Notes: a model not told the origin generated them from the sequence alone. DNA of 64,000 nt from Paenarthrobacter sp. PH39-S1 (GCF_030063245.1 NZ_JASISR010000018.1:1-64000); one strand, 5' to 3'; counted from the stretch's first letter, positions 25,923 through 35,660 are shown. A program made the numbers and translations.

Positions 25923-27374
25923 TCAGCTGTTGCGGAAGCGGATCCGGACGGCATCCCCGTGTGCAGGCAGGTCTTCCGCGCCAGAGAGGGCGACGATGTG
26001 GGCGGCCACCTGCGACAGCGCCGCCTTGTCATACTTGATCACTTGGACGGCGCGCAGGAATGTGGTCACATTCAGACCCGAGGAGAACGCGGCGGTCCCC
26101 CCGGTTGGCAGCACGTGGTTGGAACCGGCGCAGTAATCGCCCAGGCTCACCGGACTGTAGTCGCCGACGAAGATGGCCCCGGCATTGCGGATCCTGGCGG
26201 CCACGGCTGGCGCGTCCTCGGTCATGATTTCCAGGTGCTCGGCGGCATAGGCATCGCAGACCGCGATGCCTTGTTCCAGCGAATCCACCAGCACGACACC
26301 GGACTGGGGGCCGGACAGCGCCTGTGCCACGCGGTCTCGGTGCCGGGTCTGCGCGGCTTGAACACTCAGCTCGGTCTGCACCGCGGCAGCGAGCGCAGCC
26401 GAATCGGTGATCAGGACGGAGGCGGCGTGTGGATCGTGCTCGGCCTGGCTGATCAGGTCGGCGGCAACCAAAACGGCGTCGGCGTCGGCATCGGCGAGGA
26501 TGGCGATTTCCGTGGTGCCGGCCTCGGAATCAATGCCAACGGTGCCCTTCACCAGCCGCTTGGCGGTGGCCACAAAAATGTTGCCCGGCCCGGTGATCAC
26601 GTCGACGGGCGGCAGCGACGGTGCGCGCCCGCGGCCGTCGGTGCAGGCTCCGTCCGCTTCAGCAGTGTTCGCCTCGGCAATGCCGGCTTCCTCCATGTCC
26701 GCCTCGACGCCGTAGGCAAATGCAGCGATGGCCTGGGCCCCGCCCATAGCGTAGACCTCCTCGATGCCCAGCAACGCGGCCGCCGCCAGGATGGTGGGGT
26801 GCGGCAACCCGCCGAAGCCCTTTTGCGGCGGCGATGCCAGCGCGATGGACGCCACCCCGGCGGCCTGTGCGGGCACAACGTTCATCACTACCGACGATGG
26901 GTAGACGGCCAGGCCGCCCGGCACGTACAGCCCCACACGCCCGACCGGGATCCAGTGCTGGCTCACCGTGGCGCCGTCGGCGAGCTGTACGTCCACGTCG
27001 GCGGGGCGCTGGGCCGTGGCAACGGTCCGTGCCCGGTCGATGGATTCCTCCAGCGCGGCGCGGACCTGCGGGTCCAGCTCCGTCAGTGCGGTTGCCAGGG
27101 CCTCAGCCGGCACCCGCGGGTGCCGCTGTGCGACGCCGTCGAACCGCAGGGCCAGCTCGGCCAAGGCGGCATACCCTCGGTCCCGAACGTCATCGATAAT
27201 TTGCCGGACCTTATGTTCGGCATCGGCAACGGAAGCCGATGTGGCCCGGGGCACTAACCCTCGCAGCTCGGACAGGCTCAACGTCCGTCCGCGCAGATCG
27301 ATGGTGCGGAACACCACGACGGCGGCGGTTCCGGGTGCGGCTGGGCTGGAATCCTGAATCTTGCTGGGGGTCAC
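25923..27374 (-). CDS. hisD: Histidinol dehydrogenase with a central insertion
   Basis: Catalyses the last two steps of histidine synthesis (histidinol to histidine, NAD+, zinc). The 483-residue protein has Gln310 and His313 (SQAEHDPH), the catalytic Glu379-His380 (AAEHLEIM), Asp413 ([10 protein letters not shown]) and the block [17 protein letters not shown]. It is about 40-50 residues longer than usual, because an insertion (about residues 224-255, rich in Glu/Ala then Arg/Pro) interrupts the normally short link between AFAYG and the GPGN motif. GTG at 27374 lies 6 bases after TAAACT, so the transcript is probably leaderless. No other his gene is in the window. Confidence 0.95.
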   Translation of the reverse strand: MTPSKIQDSSPAAPGTAAVVVFRTIDLRGRTLSLSELRGLVPRATSASVADAEHKVRQIIDDVRDRGYAALAELALRFDGVAQRHPRVPAEALATALTELDPQVRAALEESIDRARTVATAQRPADVDVQLADGATVSQHWIPVGRVGLYVPGGLAVYPSSVVMNVVPAQAAGVASIALASPPQKGFGGLPHPTILAAAALLGIEEVYAMGGAQAIAAFAYGVEADMEEAGIAEANTAEADGACTDGRGRAPSLPPVDVITGPGNIFVATAKRLVKGTVGIDSEAGTTEIAILADADADAVLVAADLISQAEHDPHAASVLITDSAALAAAVQTELSVQAAQTRHRDRVAQALSGPQSGVVLVDSLEQGIAVCDAYAAEHLEIMTEDAPAVAARIRNAGAIFVGDYSPVSLGDYCAGSNHVLPTGGTAAFSSGLNVTTFLRAVQVIKYDKAALSQVAAHIVALSGAEDLPAHGDAVRIRFRNS

Positions 27375-27380
27375 CCTTCG

Positions 27381-27386
27381 AGTTTA
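27381..27386 (-). promoter_or_regulatory. -10 hexamer TAAACT, leaderless start of hisD
   Basis: The minus strand reads TAAACT, CGAAGG, GTG. The spacer CGAAGG and the GTG are identical to those before the PASTA kinase gene at 60697-60705. Confidence 0.6.
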
Positions 27387-27520
27387 CCGGTTCCTGCCCC
27401 GGATCCGGTGTCCGGGACTTAGTGTGACCGGGCCGGACCAACGCTCGCACAGCGGCCCGGACGGCCTATTATTCGTGCGGGGCCCGGCTGGCGCGGCCGG
27501 AGAGCGGCATCCCCGGCGCC

Positions 27521-28063
27521 CTATTGTTCGTGCGATGGACCGGAGCGAAGCAGGCTGATCAGCGTGACAGCAAACACCAGCAGGGCACAGATGGCAGGCC
27601 AGAGGGCCAGTACGCCCGGCGACCGGAGTGAGAATGCGATGCTCGCATTTGCGGGATGAGCCGGTGCGTGCCCGAAAAGCCGGCCGGCGAGATCGCCCAA
27701 CTGCCAGGCGATGACTGATCCGGCAGCGGAGCCGACCACGGCGGCGAGCACTTTGGTATACGAGCCGGGGTTACGGCGCTGCGGCAGCAGGAAGAGCGCG
27801 ACGACGACGCCGGCCACGAGTCCGAGGGTCCCCAGCACCAGGTCACGGGGAAGCCAGTTCGCGGGGTCTTCCCCCGAGCCGTAAAACGCCCCTCCGGGCG
27901 CCAGCAGCCACCATAGGACGCCGATAACGATGCCGGCAGCCGCCGTGCAGCTGAACCAGCGCAGCAGCGAGGCGGGCGGTGCGCTGGTGAGGTCGCCGGG
28001 GACGGCCTGTGCGTAAACGGCCGGCGGATACTGCGGCGCACCGGTGGAGGGCGGTTCAGTCAT
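27521..28063 (-). CDS. Four-helix membrane protein of unknown function
   Basis: A 180-residue protein with a proline-rich N-terminus and four predicted helices (about 33-53, 72-95, 103-124 and 150-172). The second contains VLGTLGLVAGVVVALFLLPQRR and the third AAVVGSAAGSVIAWQLGDLAG. It may belong to DUF2567-type actinobacterial membrane proteins, but I am not sure. It lies between dnaE (upstream) and hisD on the same strand, with about 150 bp on each side, so it is probably its own unit. The last 15 bases of the gene are echoed by a similar sequence about 57 bp downstream. Confidence 0.75.
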   Translation of the reverse strand: MTEPPSTGAPQYPPAVYAQAVPGDLTSAPPASLLRWFSCTAAAGIVIGVLWWLLAPGGAFYGSGEDPANWLPRDLVLGTLGLVAGVVVALFLLPQRRNPGSYTKVLAAVVGSAAGSVIAWQLGDLAGRLFGHAPAHPANASIAFSLRSPGVLALWPAICALLVFAVTLISLLRSGPSHEQ

Positions 28064-28212
28064 GGTTCTACGCTAGCAAATGAAACAGCCGCCGAAGTTT
28101 GACCGCTTGTCGCCTCCGGATAGGGCAAGACGACGGCGCGTTGCCGCCACACGCCGGGTCCCTGAAATGAAACATGGTCAGATTTCAACGTGCCGGCGCC
28201 ACATCTCTGCCG

Positions 28213-31200
28213 CTACACCTCCAGGCAGGTGGGCCCGAGCAGCACCTTGAGGTCGCCAAACAGCGCCGGCGTCGGATTCACCCGAAGGTGCAGACCCAGT
28301 TTCATGACCTCGATGGTGCGTGACCCGGCCAGCCGCAGCTGCACCTCGGTGGTTCCCGGGTGCGTCTGGAGGACCTCCCCCAGCGCGGTCACCACGTGTT
28401 CGGTGGCTTTGAAGCTCGGCAGGGAAATCACCACCGGCCCGGAATGACCGTCGCTGAGATCGGGGACTGTCAGTTCCATGGCGTTCAGCGCGATGGCGCC
28501 GTCGTCGCGCTTCTGCAGCCGTCCCTTGACGACAACTATCAGGTCTTCAGCCAAAATCGTGGCGATCGGACCGTAGACCTGGCCAAAGAACATCACCTCG
28601 ATGGAAGCACCCAGGTCCTCCACCTCGGCCCGGGCGTAGGCGTTGCCGCTGGCCTTGGCGATGCGTCGGGACAACGACGTGATCATGCCCGAGATGGTGA
28701 CAATGGCGCCGTCGGACGGACCTTCCTCGCCGATCAATGTGCTGATCGTCTGGTCGGCGTGCTGGCTGAGCACGCCCTCGAGCCCCTGCAGCGGATGGTC
28801 CGAAACGTACAGACCCAGCATGTCCCGTTCGAAAGCCAGCTTGTCCTTTTTCTCCCATTCGGGCAGTTCCGGGATCTCCAGGGCCAGGCTGGCCTCGGGT
28901 TCCTCCTGTGCAAATCCGGCGAACAGGTCAAACTGGCCCACCGCCTCGTTGCGTTTGAGCACGATCACGGAATCGATTGCTTCTTCGTGGACCATCGCCA
29001 GTGCGCGCCGCGGATGTCCGAGCGAGTCGAAGGCACCGGCCTTGATCAGTGATTCGATGGTCCTCTTGTTACAGACGACGGCGGGAACCTTCAGCAGGTA
29101 GTCCTTGAAGGAGGTGAAATCCCCTGCCTCCTGGCGGGCGGACACCATGGCCTCCACCGCGTTGACGCCGACGTTGCGGATCGCCGCCATGCCGAACCGG
29201 ATGTCGTGGCCCACCGGGGTGAAGTTCACGCTGGATTCGTTCACATCCGGGGGCAGCACGGTGATGCCCATTTTGCGGCACTCATTGAGGTACAGGGCGA
29301 GCTTGTCCTTGTCGTCGCCGACGCTGGTCAGCAGGGCAGCCATGTATTCGGCCGGATAGTGTGCCTTCAGAAACGCAGTCCAGTAGGAGATCATCCCGTA
29401 GGCGGCGGAGTGCGCCTTGTTGAAGGCGTAGTCGGAGAAGGGCAGCAGAATGTCCCAGAGCGTCTTGATGGCCGCGTCGGAGTAGCCGTTGTCCTTCATG
29501 CCCTGCTCGAAGCCGGCATACTGCTTGTCCAGCTCGGATTTCTTCTTCTTACCCATGGCGCGGCGCAGGATGTCCGCCTGTCCCAGGGTGAAGCCGGCGA
29601 CTTTCTGGGCGATGGCCATGACCTGCTCCTGATACACGATCAGGCCGTACGTGCCGCCAAGGATCTCGGCGAGTGGCTCCTCAAGCTCCTTGTGGATCGG
29701 GTCGATATTCTGCAGACCGGTCTTGCGCAGCGCATAGTTGGTGTGCGAATTGGCGCCCATTGGGCCGGGCCGGTAGAGGGCGATAACGGCGGAGATGTCC
29801 TCAAAGTTGTCCGGGCGCATCTGTTTGAGCAGCGCGCGCATCGGACCGCCGTCAAGCTGGAAAACACCGAGCGTGTCGCCGCGGGCCAACAGCTCGTAGG
29901 ATTCCGCGTCATCGAGTTCCAGCTCCTCAAGCACCAGGTCGACGTCGGCATTGGACTTAATGTTTTCGACGGCGTCGGTGATGATGGTCAGGTTACGCAG
30001 ACCCAAAAAGTCCATCTTGATCAGGCCCAGGCCCTCGCAGGTGGGGTAATCAAACTGGGTGATGACCTGGCCGTCCTGCTCCCGGCGCATGATCGGGACA
30101 ATGTCGATCAGCGGATCCGATGACATGATCACACCGGCGGCATGCACGCCCCATTGGCGCTTAAGACCTTCGAGCCCGAGCGCCATGTCGAAGACCCGCT
30201 GCGAGTCCTGATCCGTGCGGAGGATTTCACGCAGCTCCTCCGCTTCCGAGTAGCGCTTGGCCTCCTTATTGTGCACTTCCGTCAGGAGCATGCCCTTGCC
30301 CATTACGTCCGGCGGCATCGCCTTGGTGAGGCGCTCACCGGTGGAAAACGGATAGCCCTGCACGCGGGAGGAGTCCTTCAGCGCCTGCTTGGCCTTGATG
30401 GTGCCGAAGGTGACGATCATCGCCACGCGTTCGTCGCCGTATTTTTCGGTGACGTAGCGGATCACCTCGGACCGGCGTCGATCGTCAAAGTCCACGTCAA
30501 AGTCGGGCATGGACACGCGCTCCGGATTCAGGAAGCGCTCAAAGATCAGTCCGTGCCGCAGCGGATCCAGATCCGTGATGCGCATGGCGTAGGCCACCAT
30601 GGAGCCCGCACCGGAGCCGCGGCCCGGGCCGACCCGTATGCCGTTGTTTTTGGCCCAGTTGATGAAGTCGGCCACTACCAGGAAGTACCCCGGGAAACCC
30701 ATCGCCGTGATGACACCGACCTCGAATTCGGCCTGCTTGCGCACCTCATCGGGAATGCCCGCCGGGTAGCGGAAATGCAGCCCCGTTTCCACCTCTTTAA
30801 CGAACCAGGAATTCTCGTCCTCGCCCGCCGGGACGGGGAAAACGGGCATGAAGCTGGCGCTGGTGTTGAAATCCACGCTGCAGCGCTCGGCTATCAGCAG
30901 GGTATTGTCACAGGCTTCGGGATAGTCGCGGAAAAGCAGCCGCATTTCCTGCGGGGACTTCAGGTAAAATTCATCGGCGTCGAATTTGAAGCGCTTGGGA
31001 TCGGCCATGGTGGAACCGGACTGCACACACAGCAGCGCGGCGTGGGATGCCGCGTCTTCCGGGTGAGTGTAATGCAGGTCATTGGTGGCCAGCAGCGGAA
31101 GCCCGAGTTCCTTGGCAAGTTTATGCAGATCCGAGGAGACGTTGCGTTCGATGTCCAGACCATGGTCCATCAGCTCGCAGAAATAGTTGTCTTTGCCGAA

Positions 31201-31740
31201 AATATCCCTGAAATCGGAGGCCGCCTGCACGGCCTCCTTGTACATGCCGAGCCGAAGCTTGGTCTGCACCTCCCCGGACGGGCAGCCGGTGCTGGCGATC
31301 AGCCCCTTCCCGTAGGTCTGGAGCAGGTCCCGGTCCATCCGCGGCTTGTACAGATACCCTTCCAGCGAGGCCTTCGAGGACATCCGGAAGAGGTTGTGCA
31401 TGCCCTCGGTGCTCTCCGACCACATCGTCAGGTGCGTGTAGGCACCTGCTCCGGAGACGTCGTCGCGCCCGCCGCCGCCCCACTGCACACGCGTGCGGTC
31501 CTGCCGGGCGGTCCCGGGCGTCAGGTAGGCCTCAACCCCGATAATCGGTTTGATTCCTGCGGCCTTGGCCTTGGACCAGAAATCGAAGGCGCCGAAAACG
31601 AAACCATGGTCCGTCGTGGCCAGCGCATTCATGCCCAGCTCGTCGGCATGGCTGAACAGATCCGTCAGCCGCGCCGCCCCGTCCAGCATTGAATACTCGG
31701 TGTGATTGTGAAGATGAACAAAAGAATCGGAGCTAGCCAC
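28213..31740 (-). CDS. dnaE: DNA polymerase III alpha subunit
   Basis: The replicative polymerase catalytic subunit, 1175 residues, full length. The N-terminal PHP domain starts at once (FVHLHNHTEYSMLDG with the HxH metal motif at 9-13). The palm acidic triad lies in PDFDVDFDD (about residues 411-419). QWGVHAAGVIM, a tandem HhH region, an OB-fold and a C-terminal tau-binding tail follow. It is the DnaE1 type, since it has the full N-terminal PHP domain and lies outside an imuA-dnaE2 cassette. The start GTG (31738-31740) has TAGAAT exactly 6 bases upstream and no ribosome-binding site. Confidence 0.97.
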   Translation of the reverse strand: MASSDSFVHLHNHTEYSMLDGAARLTDLFSHADELGMNALATTDHGFVFGAFDFWSKAKAAGIKPIIGVEAYLTPGTARQDRTRVQWGGGGRDDVSGAGAYTHLTMWSESTEGMHNLFRMSSKASLEGYLYKPRMDRDLLQTYGKGLIASTGCPSGEVQTKLRLGMYKEAVQAASDFRDIFGKDNYFCELMDHGLDIERNVSSDLHKLAKELGLPLLATNDLHYTHPEDAASHAALLCVQSGSTMADPKRFKFDADEFYLKSPQEMRLLFRDYPEACDNTLLIAERCSVDFNTSASFMPVFPVPAGEDENSWFVKEVETGLHFRYPAGIPDEVRKQAEFEVGVITAMGFPGYFLVVADFINWAKNNGIRVGPGRGSGAGSMVAYAMRITDLDPLRHGLIFERFLNPERVSMPDFDVDFDDRRRSEVIRYVTEKYGDERVAMIVTFGTIKAKQALKDSSRVQGYPFSTGERLTKAMPPDVMGKGMLLTEVHNKEAKRYSEAEELREILRTDQDSQRVFDMALGLEGLKRQWGVHAAGVIMSSDPLIDIVPIMRREQDGQVITQFDYPTCEGLGLIKMDFLGLRNLTIITDAVENIKSNADVDLVLEELELDDAESYELLARGDTLGVFQLDGGPMRALLKQMRPDNFEDISAVIALYRPGPMGANSHTNYALRKTGLQNIDPIHKELEEPLAEILGGTYGLIVYQEQVMAIAQKVAGFTLGQADILRRAMGKKKKSELDKQYAGFEQGMKDNGYSDAAIKTLWDILLPFSDYAFNKAHSAAYGMISYWTAFLKAHYPAEYMAALLTSVGDDKDKLALYLNECRKMGITVLPPDVNESSVNFTPVGHDIRFGMAAIRNVGVNAVEAMVSARQEAGDFTSFKDYLLKVPAVVCNKRTIESLIKAGAFDSLGHPRRALAMVHEEAIDSVIVLKRNEAVGQFDLFAGFAQEEPEASLALEIPELPEWEKKDKLAFERDMLGLYVSDHPLQGLEGVLSQHADQTISTLIGEEGPSDGAIVTISGMITSLSRRIAKASGNAYARAEVEDLGASIEVMFFGQVYGPIATILAEDLIVVVKGRLQKRDDGAIALNAMELTVPDLSDGHSGPVVISLPSFKATEHVVTALGEVLQTHPGTTEVQLRLAGSRTIEVMKLGLHLRVNPTPALFGDLKVLLGPTCLEV

Positions 31741-31746
31741 CTGTAT

Positions 31747-31752
31747 ATTCTA
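31747..31752 (-). promoter_or_regulatory. -10 hexamer TAGAAT, leaderless start of dnaE
   Basis: The minus strand reads TAGAAT, six bases (ATACAG), then GTG. The rest of the interval 31741-31938 shows no gene. Confidence 0.6.
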
Positions 31753-31938
31753 GGCTGTCCGGAGCCCGCATCCGCGGACGAGGCATTCCTCCGCGGGGAA
31801 CCCGCGCCGTCGACTCGCAGGTCTGCGCTGGGCGTCCCGGCACCAGCTGCGGACCGGAGCCGCCGCTGCAGCAGCGGCCTCCGTCCATACCCGGTGCGTC
31901 GGCCCGTGCTGGAACCCATGAAACCTAAAACAACAGAC

Positions 31939-32865
31939 CTAGTGCAGGCCCGACTGGAGCGCCGTCAGGGCGTAGGAAAGATCCTCCGGATACTCGCTGA
32001 CAACCTCAACCCATTCGCCGGTGCGGGGATGGCTGAAGCCCAGCTGACGCGCATGCAGCCATTGCCGCGTCAACCCGAGCTCCGCCGCAAATTTCGGGTC
32101 CGCGCCATAGGTCAGGTCCCCGGCGCAGGGGTGGTGCAGGGCGGAAAAATGGACGCGGATCTGGTGCGTGCGGCCGGTTTCCAGGTGGACCTCGACCAGG
32201 GCGGCGCGGCCGAAGGCTTCCAGAACCTCATAGTGCGTCACGGACTGGCGACCGCCTTCGATCACGGCGAACCGCCAGTCGTGGCCGGGATGGCGACCGG
32301 TTGGCGCATCGATGGTGCCGCGCAGCGGATCCGGCAGGCCCTGCACCACGGCGTGGTAGACCTTCTCCACGGTCCGCTCCTTGAAGGCGTGCTTGAGCAG
32401 CGAATAGGCGTGTTCGGTCTTGGCGACCACCATGACCCCGGACGTGCCGACGTCCAGCCGATGCACGATCCCGGCACGCTCCGGGGCGCCGGAGGTTGAG
32501 ATACGGTAGCCGGCAGCGGCCAGCGCGCCGACGACCGTCGGGCCGACCCAGCCCGGCGAGGGGTGCGCGGCGACGCCGACGGGCTTGTCGATCACGACAA
32601 ACGACTCGTCGTCCAGCAGGATCTTCAGATCTTGCACCGGCTCGACGACGACGGCCAGCGGGTCCCGCCGCACCGGGATGGTCACGTCAAGCCGGGTACC
32701 TGCGCGCAGTTTGTCCGCCTTGGCCAGCGCCGTGCCGTTGAACAGGACATTGCCTTCGGCACACAGCAGCGCCGCCGCGGAACGCGAGATGCCCAGCAGG
32801 AGCGCCAGGGCCGAATCCACCCGTTCGCCGGCGAGGTCGGCCGGCACTTCCACCTGCTCAGACAT
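31939..32865 (-). CDS. RluA/RluD family pseudouridine synthase
   Basis: A 308-residue RNA pseudouridine synthase with an N-terminal S4 RNA-binding domain ([18 protein letters not shown]) and the catalytic block [17 protein letters not shown], whose Asp in HRLD is the nucleophile. GRTHQIRVH is the second family motif. It probably modifies 23S rRNA like RluD, but the position is not provable from sequence. The start overlaps the lspA stop by 8 bases, the usual lspA-rluD pair. Confidence 0.94.
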   Translation of the reverse strand: MSEQVEVPADLAGERVDSALALLLGISRSAAALLCAEGNVLFNGTALAKADKLRAGTRLDVTIPVRRDPLAVVVEPVQDLKILLDDESFVVIDKPVGVAAHPSPGWVGPTVVGALAAAGYRISTSGAPERAGIVHRLDVGTSGVMVVAKTEHAYSLLKHAFKERTVEKVYHAVVQGLPDPLRGTIDAPTGRHPGHDWRFAVIEGGRQSVTHYEVLEAFGRAALVEVHLETGRTHQIRVHFSALHHPCAGDLTYGADPKFAAELGLTRQWLHARQLGFSHPRTGEWVEVVSEYPEDLSYALTALQSGLH

Positions 32866-33505
32866 CCTTTCCCTCTGTTCCGGCCGCCGCCGGCCCCTCT
32901 TCGGCGGGTTGCGCCGGGGCGGCTCTTCCGCCGAACGGGATTCCTTTCAGCGTCAGAATGCAGATCAGTATCACCGAGCCGACAACGGAGGAATCGGCGA
33001 TATTGAAGATCGCGAAGTTGGGCAGGGCAATGAAATCAACCACGTGTCCCATGCCAAAGGACGGTTCACGGAACAGCCGGTCGGTCAGATTTCCCAGCGC
33101 GCCACCGAGCAGCATGCCCATGGCCACCGACCACCAGACGGAGCCCAGCTTACGCGCCTGCACCACGATGCCGATCGCCACCACCGCCATCACTATGGTG
33201 AACAGCCAGGTGACGTTTTCACCGATTGAGAAGGCCGCTCCGGAATTGCGGATGTAATGCCAGCTCAGCAGCTGCGGGAGCACCGGCGTAATCTGGCCAT
33301 CCGTCATGGTGCTGGAGACCCACCATTTGGTCAGCTGGTCCAGCACATACGCCAGCACGGCAAATCCGGCAAGCGTCAGCAGCAGGGGCACGCGGCGCCG
33401 TCCGGGAAGGCCGGGTCCGCGAAGACCAGTCCCGGGAACAGGATGGACGGGACGGCGCCGGGATGATTCTGACGCGGCAAAGCCGCGGGTTGGTTCGTCG
33501 CTCAT
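32858..33505 (-). CDS. lspA: Lipoprotein signal peptidase (signal peptidase II)
   Basis: Cleaves signal peptides of prolipoproteins in the membrane. The 215-residue protein has four helices and both aspartate motifs: GNLTDRLF and [12 protein letters not shown]. It is about 45 residues longer than usual, because of a basic Arg/Pro-rich N-terminal tail (about 35 residues) and a proline/alanine C-terminal tail. A lipoprotein substrate is encoded at 56835-57515. The start ATG at 33505 has no clear ribosome-binding site; the upstream DNA is a 16-bp tandem array that must contain or abut the promoter. Confidence 0.94.
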   Translation of the reverse strand: MSDEPTRGFAASESSRRRPVHPVPGTGLRGPGLPGRRRVPLLLTLAGFAVLAYVLDQLTKWWVSSTMTDGQITPVLPQLLSWHYIRNSGAAFSIGENVTWLFTIVMAVVAIGIVVQARKLGSVWWSVAMGMLLGGALGNLTDRLFREPSFGMGHVVDFIALPNFAIFNIADSSVVGSVILICILTLKGIPFGGRAAPAQPAEEGPAAAGTEGKDV

Positions 33506-33518
33506 AGTGCTTTCGTTG

Positions 33519-33582
33519 TATCACGCAGTGGTTGCATCACGCAGTGGTTGCATCAGGCAGTGGTTGCATCAGGCAGTGGTTG
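33519..33582. repeat. 16-bp tandem repeat, four units, upstream of lspA
   Basis: Units at 33519, 33535, 33551 and 33567 (CATCACGCAGTGGTTG or CATCAGGCAGTGGTTG). The first begins with TATC, the others with CATC. The array occupies most of the 143-bp gap between divIVA and lspA, ending 13 bp before the lspA start. Confidence 0.9.
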
Positions 33583-33598
33583 CGCTGGCCTTAACGTC

Positions 33599-33633
33599 AA
33601 AAACCGGTGGCCGAGGATATCCCCAGCCACCGG
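33599..33633 (-). terminator. Intrinsic terminator of divIVA
   Basis: On the minus strand, CCGGTGGC pairs with GCCACCGG (8 bp, 14-base loop) followed directly by TTTTT, 16-50 bases after the divIVA stop. A textbook Rho-independent terminator closing the division operon. Confidence 0.88.
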
Positions 33634-33648
33634 CTCCCATCTCGTGTG

Positions 33649-34461
33649 TCAGGAGTTCGAGTTTCCGTCCGCCGCATCCGCGGCGACGACGGAGCCCCGC
33701 GCATCCAGATCGCGCAACTGACCCTCGATGTAGGTCTTCAGCCGGGCGCGGTAGTCCCGCTCGAAACCGCGGAGCTGCTCAACCTTGCGCTCGAGGACGG
33801 AGCGCTGCTGTTCCAGCGCGCCAAGAGTCTTGCGGCTCTTTTCCTGGGCGTCGTTGACCAGCGTGCTGGCTTCCACCTGGGCTTCGGCAATGATCTTGTC
33901 GCGCTGCTCAACGCCGGCATTGACGTACTCATCATGCAGACGCTGTGCCATGGCCAGGACTCCAGCCGCGGAATCAATGCCGGCGGCATTGGCCGCCGCG
34001 GGGGCCGGTTCCGGAGCGTGCGGAGAATCGGCTGTCTTGGCCGCGGTCAGCGGGACGGCGCTCGTGGAAGCAGCATCGGTCTTGGACGCAGTGCCGTCCT
34101 TGCCCTCGGCGTCCTTGGAGTCGGTGTTTTTGGAGTCGGTGTTTTTGGAGTCAGTGACCTTGGAATCGGCGACCTTGACGCCGGTGGCCTTGGAATCCCG
34201 ACCATCAGGCTTGGCGCCGCTGTGCTTGTCGTCCCCGGTCGGTACCTTTTCAACAATCGGCGCCGGTACGGAGGCAGCCGAAGCGGAGTTCGCGGGCTGG
34301 GACGAAAGCTTCTTGCGAAGCTCCTCGTTCTCTTGGGTCAGCCGACGGAGCTCGACCACGATTTCGTCAAGAAAGTCGTCGACTTCGTCCTGGTCGTAGC
34401 CTTCACGGAATTTCGTCGGCTGAAACCGCTTGTTGACAACATCTTCTGGCGTGAGCGCCAT
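33649..34461 (-). CDS. divIVA: DivIVA/Wag31-type polar growth protein
   Basis: A 270-residue coiled-coil protein. The first 60 residues (MALTPEDVVNKRF then DQDEVDDFLDEIVVELRRL) are the DivIVA membrane-binding domain, which recruits to negatively curved membrane at poles and septa. A C-terminal coiled coil (about 150-250, AQRLHDEYV, ALEQQRSVLERKVEQLRGFE) oligomerises. Between them is a charged spacer made of five-residue NTDSK/VTDSK repeats. ATG 34461 follows GAGGTGA; an upstream extension is rejected. In actinobacteria this protein directs tip growth and is phosphorylated by PASTA-type kinases, one of which is encoded at 60703. Confidence 0.95.
   Translation of the reverse strand: MALTPEDVVNKRFQPTKFREGYDQDEVDDFLDEIVVELRRLTQENEELRKKLSSQPANSASAASVPAPIVEKVPTGDDKHSGAKPDGRDSKATGVKVADSKVTDSKNTDSKNTDSKDAEGKDGTASKTDAASTSAVPLTAAKTADSPHAPEPAPAAANAAGIDSAAGVLAMAQRLHDEYVNAGVEQRDKIIAEAQVEASTLVNDAQEKSRKTLGALEQQRSVLERKVEQLRGFERDYRARLKTYIEGQLRDLDARGSVVAADAADGNSNS
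34115..34189. repeat. 15-bp in-frame tandem repeat in divIVA
   Basis: Five 15-bp units (TTGGAGTCGGTGTTT and variants) starting at 34115, 34130, 34145, 34160 and 34175. The first two are identical. They encode the xTDSK-type spacer of DivIVA. Confidence 0.88.
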
Positions 34462-34646
34462 CCAGTCACCTCGTTGGTTTAAGTTAGTCCAGACCGCCCG
34501 GGAGCGCTCTGGACTGCGGTACCTGATACGGATCTGAAGATCCACAGTTCAGGGTATATCGAATTTACAGTATAACTTTTCTCGACCGGGGACTAACCTC
34601 GGCCGAAGCTTGCCGGCTAATGCCCCCGGCGAGCGGTATTGCGGCG

Positions 34647-34949
34647 CTATAAAGCGAACGCCTGAGTGATGGACATTGCAATCCCCACGAGGATCAGCAG
34701 GAGCAGAAAGCCCAGATCCAACGACACGCTGCCGAGCTGCAGGGGCGGGATCAACCGCCGGAGCAGCCTCAGCGGCGGGTCAGTCACCGAGTAGACACCG
34801 GAGGCGGCCACCAAAGCCAGTGATTTGGGCCGCCAGTCACGGGCGAACATCTGCACCCAGTCGAAGACCAGCCGGACCATGAGGGCAAGAAAGAACAGCA
34901 GCAGCAGCAGATACAGCAAAGCGAACACTATTGTCACGCCGGGAGACAC
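34647..34949 (-). CDS. YggT family membrane protein
   Basis: A 100-residue integral membrane protein with two hydrophobic halves (FALLYLLLLLFFLALMVRLV and LGFLLLLILVGIAMSI) and the family block VTDPPLRLLRRLIPP. In Gram-positive dcw clusters YggT-type genes lie between sepF and divIVA, as here, and are thought to help division or osmotic stress; the mechanism is unknown. The first codon is GTG (34947-34949); AAGGA lies only two bases away, so initiation may be unusual or start a little further in. Confidence 0.9.
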   Translation of the reverse strand: MSPGVTIVFALLYLLLLLFFLALMVRLVFDWVQMFARDWRPKSLALVAASGVYSVTDPPLRLLRRLIPPLQLGSVSLDLGFLLLLILVGIAMSITQAFAL

Positions 34950-35003
34950 GATCCTTATACGAAGTCAGTCGGAGGAGAACTCAACAATACCGCCCTTGGA
35001 TGG

Positions 35004-35032
35004 AAAAGGCCCGGGCGGTTGGCCGGGCCTTT
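35004..35032 (-). terminator. Terminator downstream of sepF
   Basis: A 10-bp stem (AAAGGCCCGG with CCGGGCCTTT) ends in TTTT on the minus strand, 6-34 bases after the sepF stop. It probably gives partial termination between the ftsZ-sepF unit and yggT-divIVA. Confidence 0.75.
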
Positions 35033-35037
35033 CATCA

Positions 35038-35565
35038 TCAGCTCTGGTTGAAGAAACTCGCCTGCGTGTCAGACGCCTTCTTGTCGTCGCCCAGAACCTC
35101 AATGTAGGAAGGGGACAGCAGGAAGACCTTGTTGGTCACACGCTCGATACTGCCGTGCAGGCCGAAAACGAGACCCGCTGAGAAGTCGACCAGCCGCTTG
35201 GCGTCGGCCTCTCCCATATCCGTAACGTTCATGATGACGGGAATGCCATCGCGGAAGCTTTCGCCGATGACTTTGGCGTCATTGTAGGAACGCGGGTGCA
35301 CGGTGGTGATCTGCCTCAGCCCGGACACCGTCTCGCGGCTTGATGCGGCGCGCTTGATCGGAGTCACCGGCGCCCGGTACTCATCGTCCGTCACCTTGGC
35401 CGCGACCGGCACGGGAACGGCTTCCACGCGGCTGGGGGCATCGCGGTCATAGTCCACTGAATAATCCTCATTCTTGTGTCCAGACTGAGGGTGCTCAGCC
35501 TCGTAGTGCTCGTCACCATCGGCGAGCCCAAGATAGATCATTGTCTTGCGCAGCGCGCCGGCCAT
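35038..35565 (-). CDS. sepF: Cell division protein SepF
   Basis: SepF is the FtsZ membrane anchor in actinobacteria, which lack FtsA. The 175-residue protein has an N-terminal amphipathic membrane-targeting segment ([14 protein letters not shown]), an acidic linker and the globular SepF core (about 80-165: [44 protein letters not shown]). FtsZ encoded at 37278 ends in the conserved tail [10 protein letters not shown] that SepF binds. ATG follows GAGGAG. Same strand and downstream of yggS. Confidence 0.96.
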   Translation of the reverse strand: MAGALRKTMIYLGLADGDEHYEAEHPQSGHKNEDYSVDYDRDAPSRVEAVPVPVAAKVTDDEYRAPVTPIKRAASSRETVSGLRQITTVHPRSYNDAKVIGESFRDGIPVIMNVTDMGEADAKRLVDFSAGLVFGLHGSIERVTNKVFLLSPSYIEVLGDDKKASDTQASFFNQS

Positions 35566-35660
35566 GGTTGCTCCTCATAGGTCTTGTGACTGCTGGTCTC
35601 TGTGGTGTCCTCCGGCACAGGACAACTCCTCTGCCGTGCTGGTCTCCCACTGCTCCGACG

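Noticed and set aside
22134-32865. A biosynthetic or defence island
   Set aside because: All genes in this stretch are recognisable housekeeping functions with ordinary composition; no toxin-antitoxin, restriction, nuclease-helicase or synthase cluster was found anywhere in the window.
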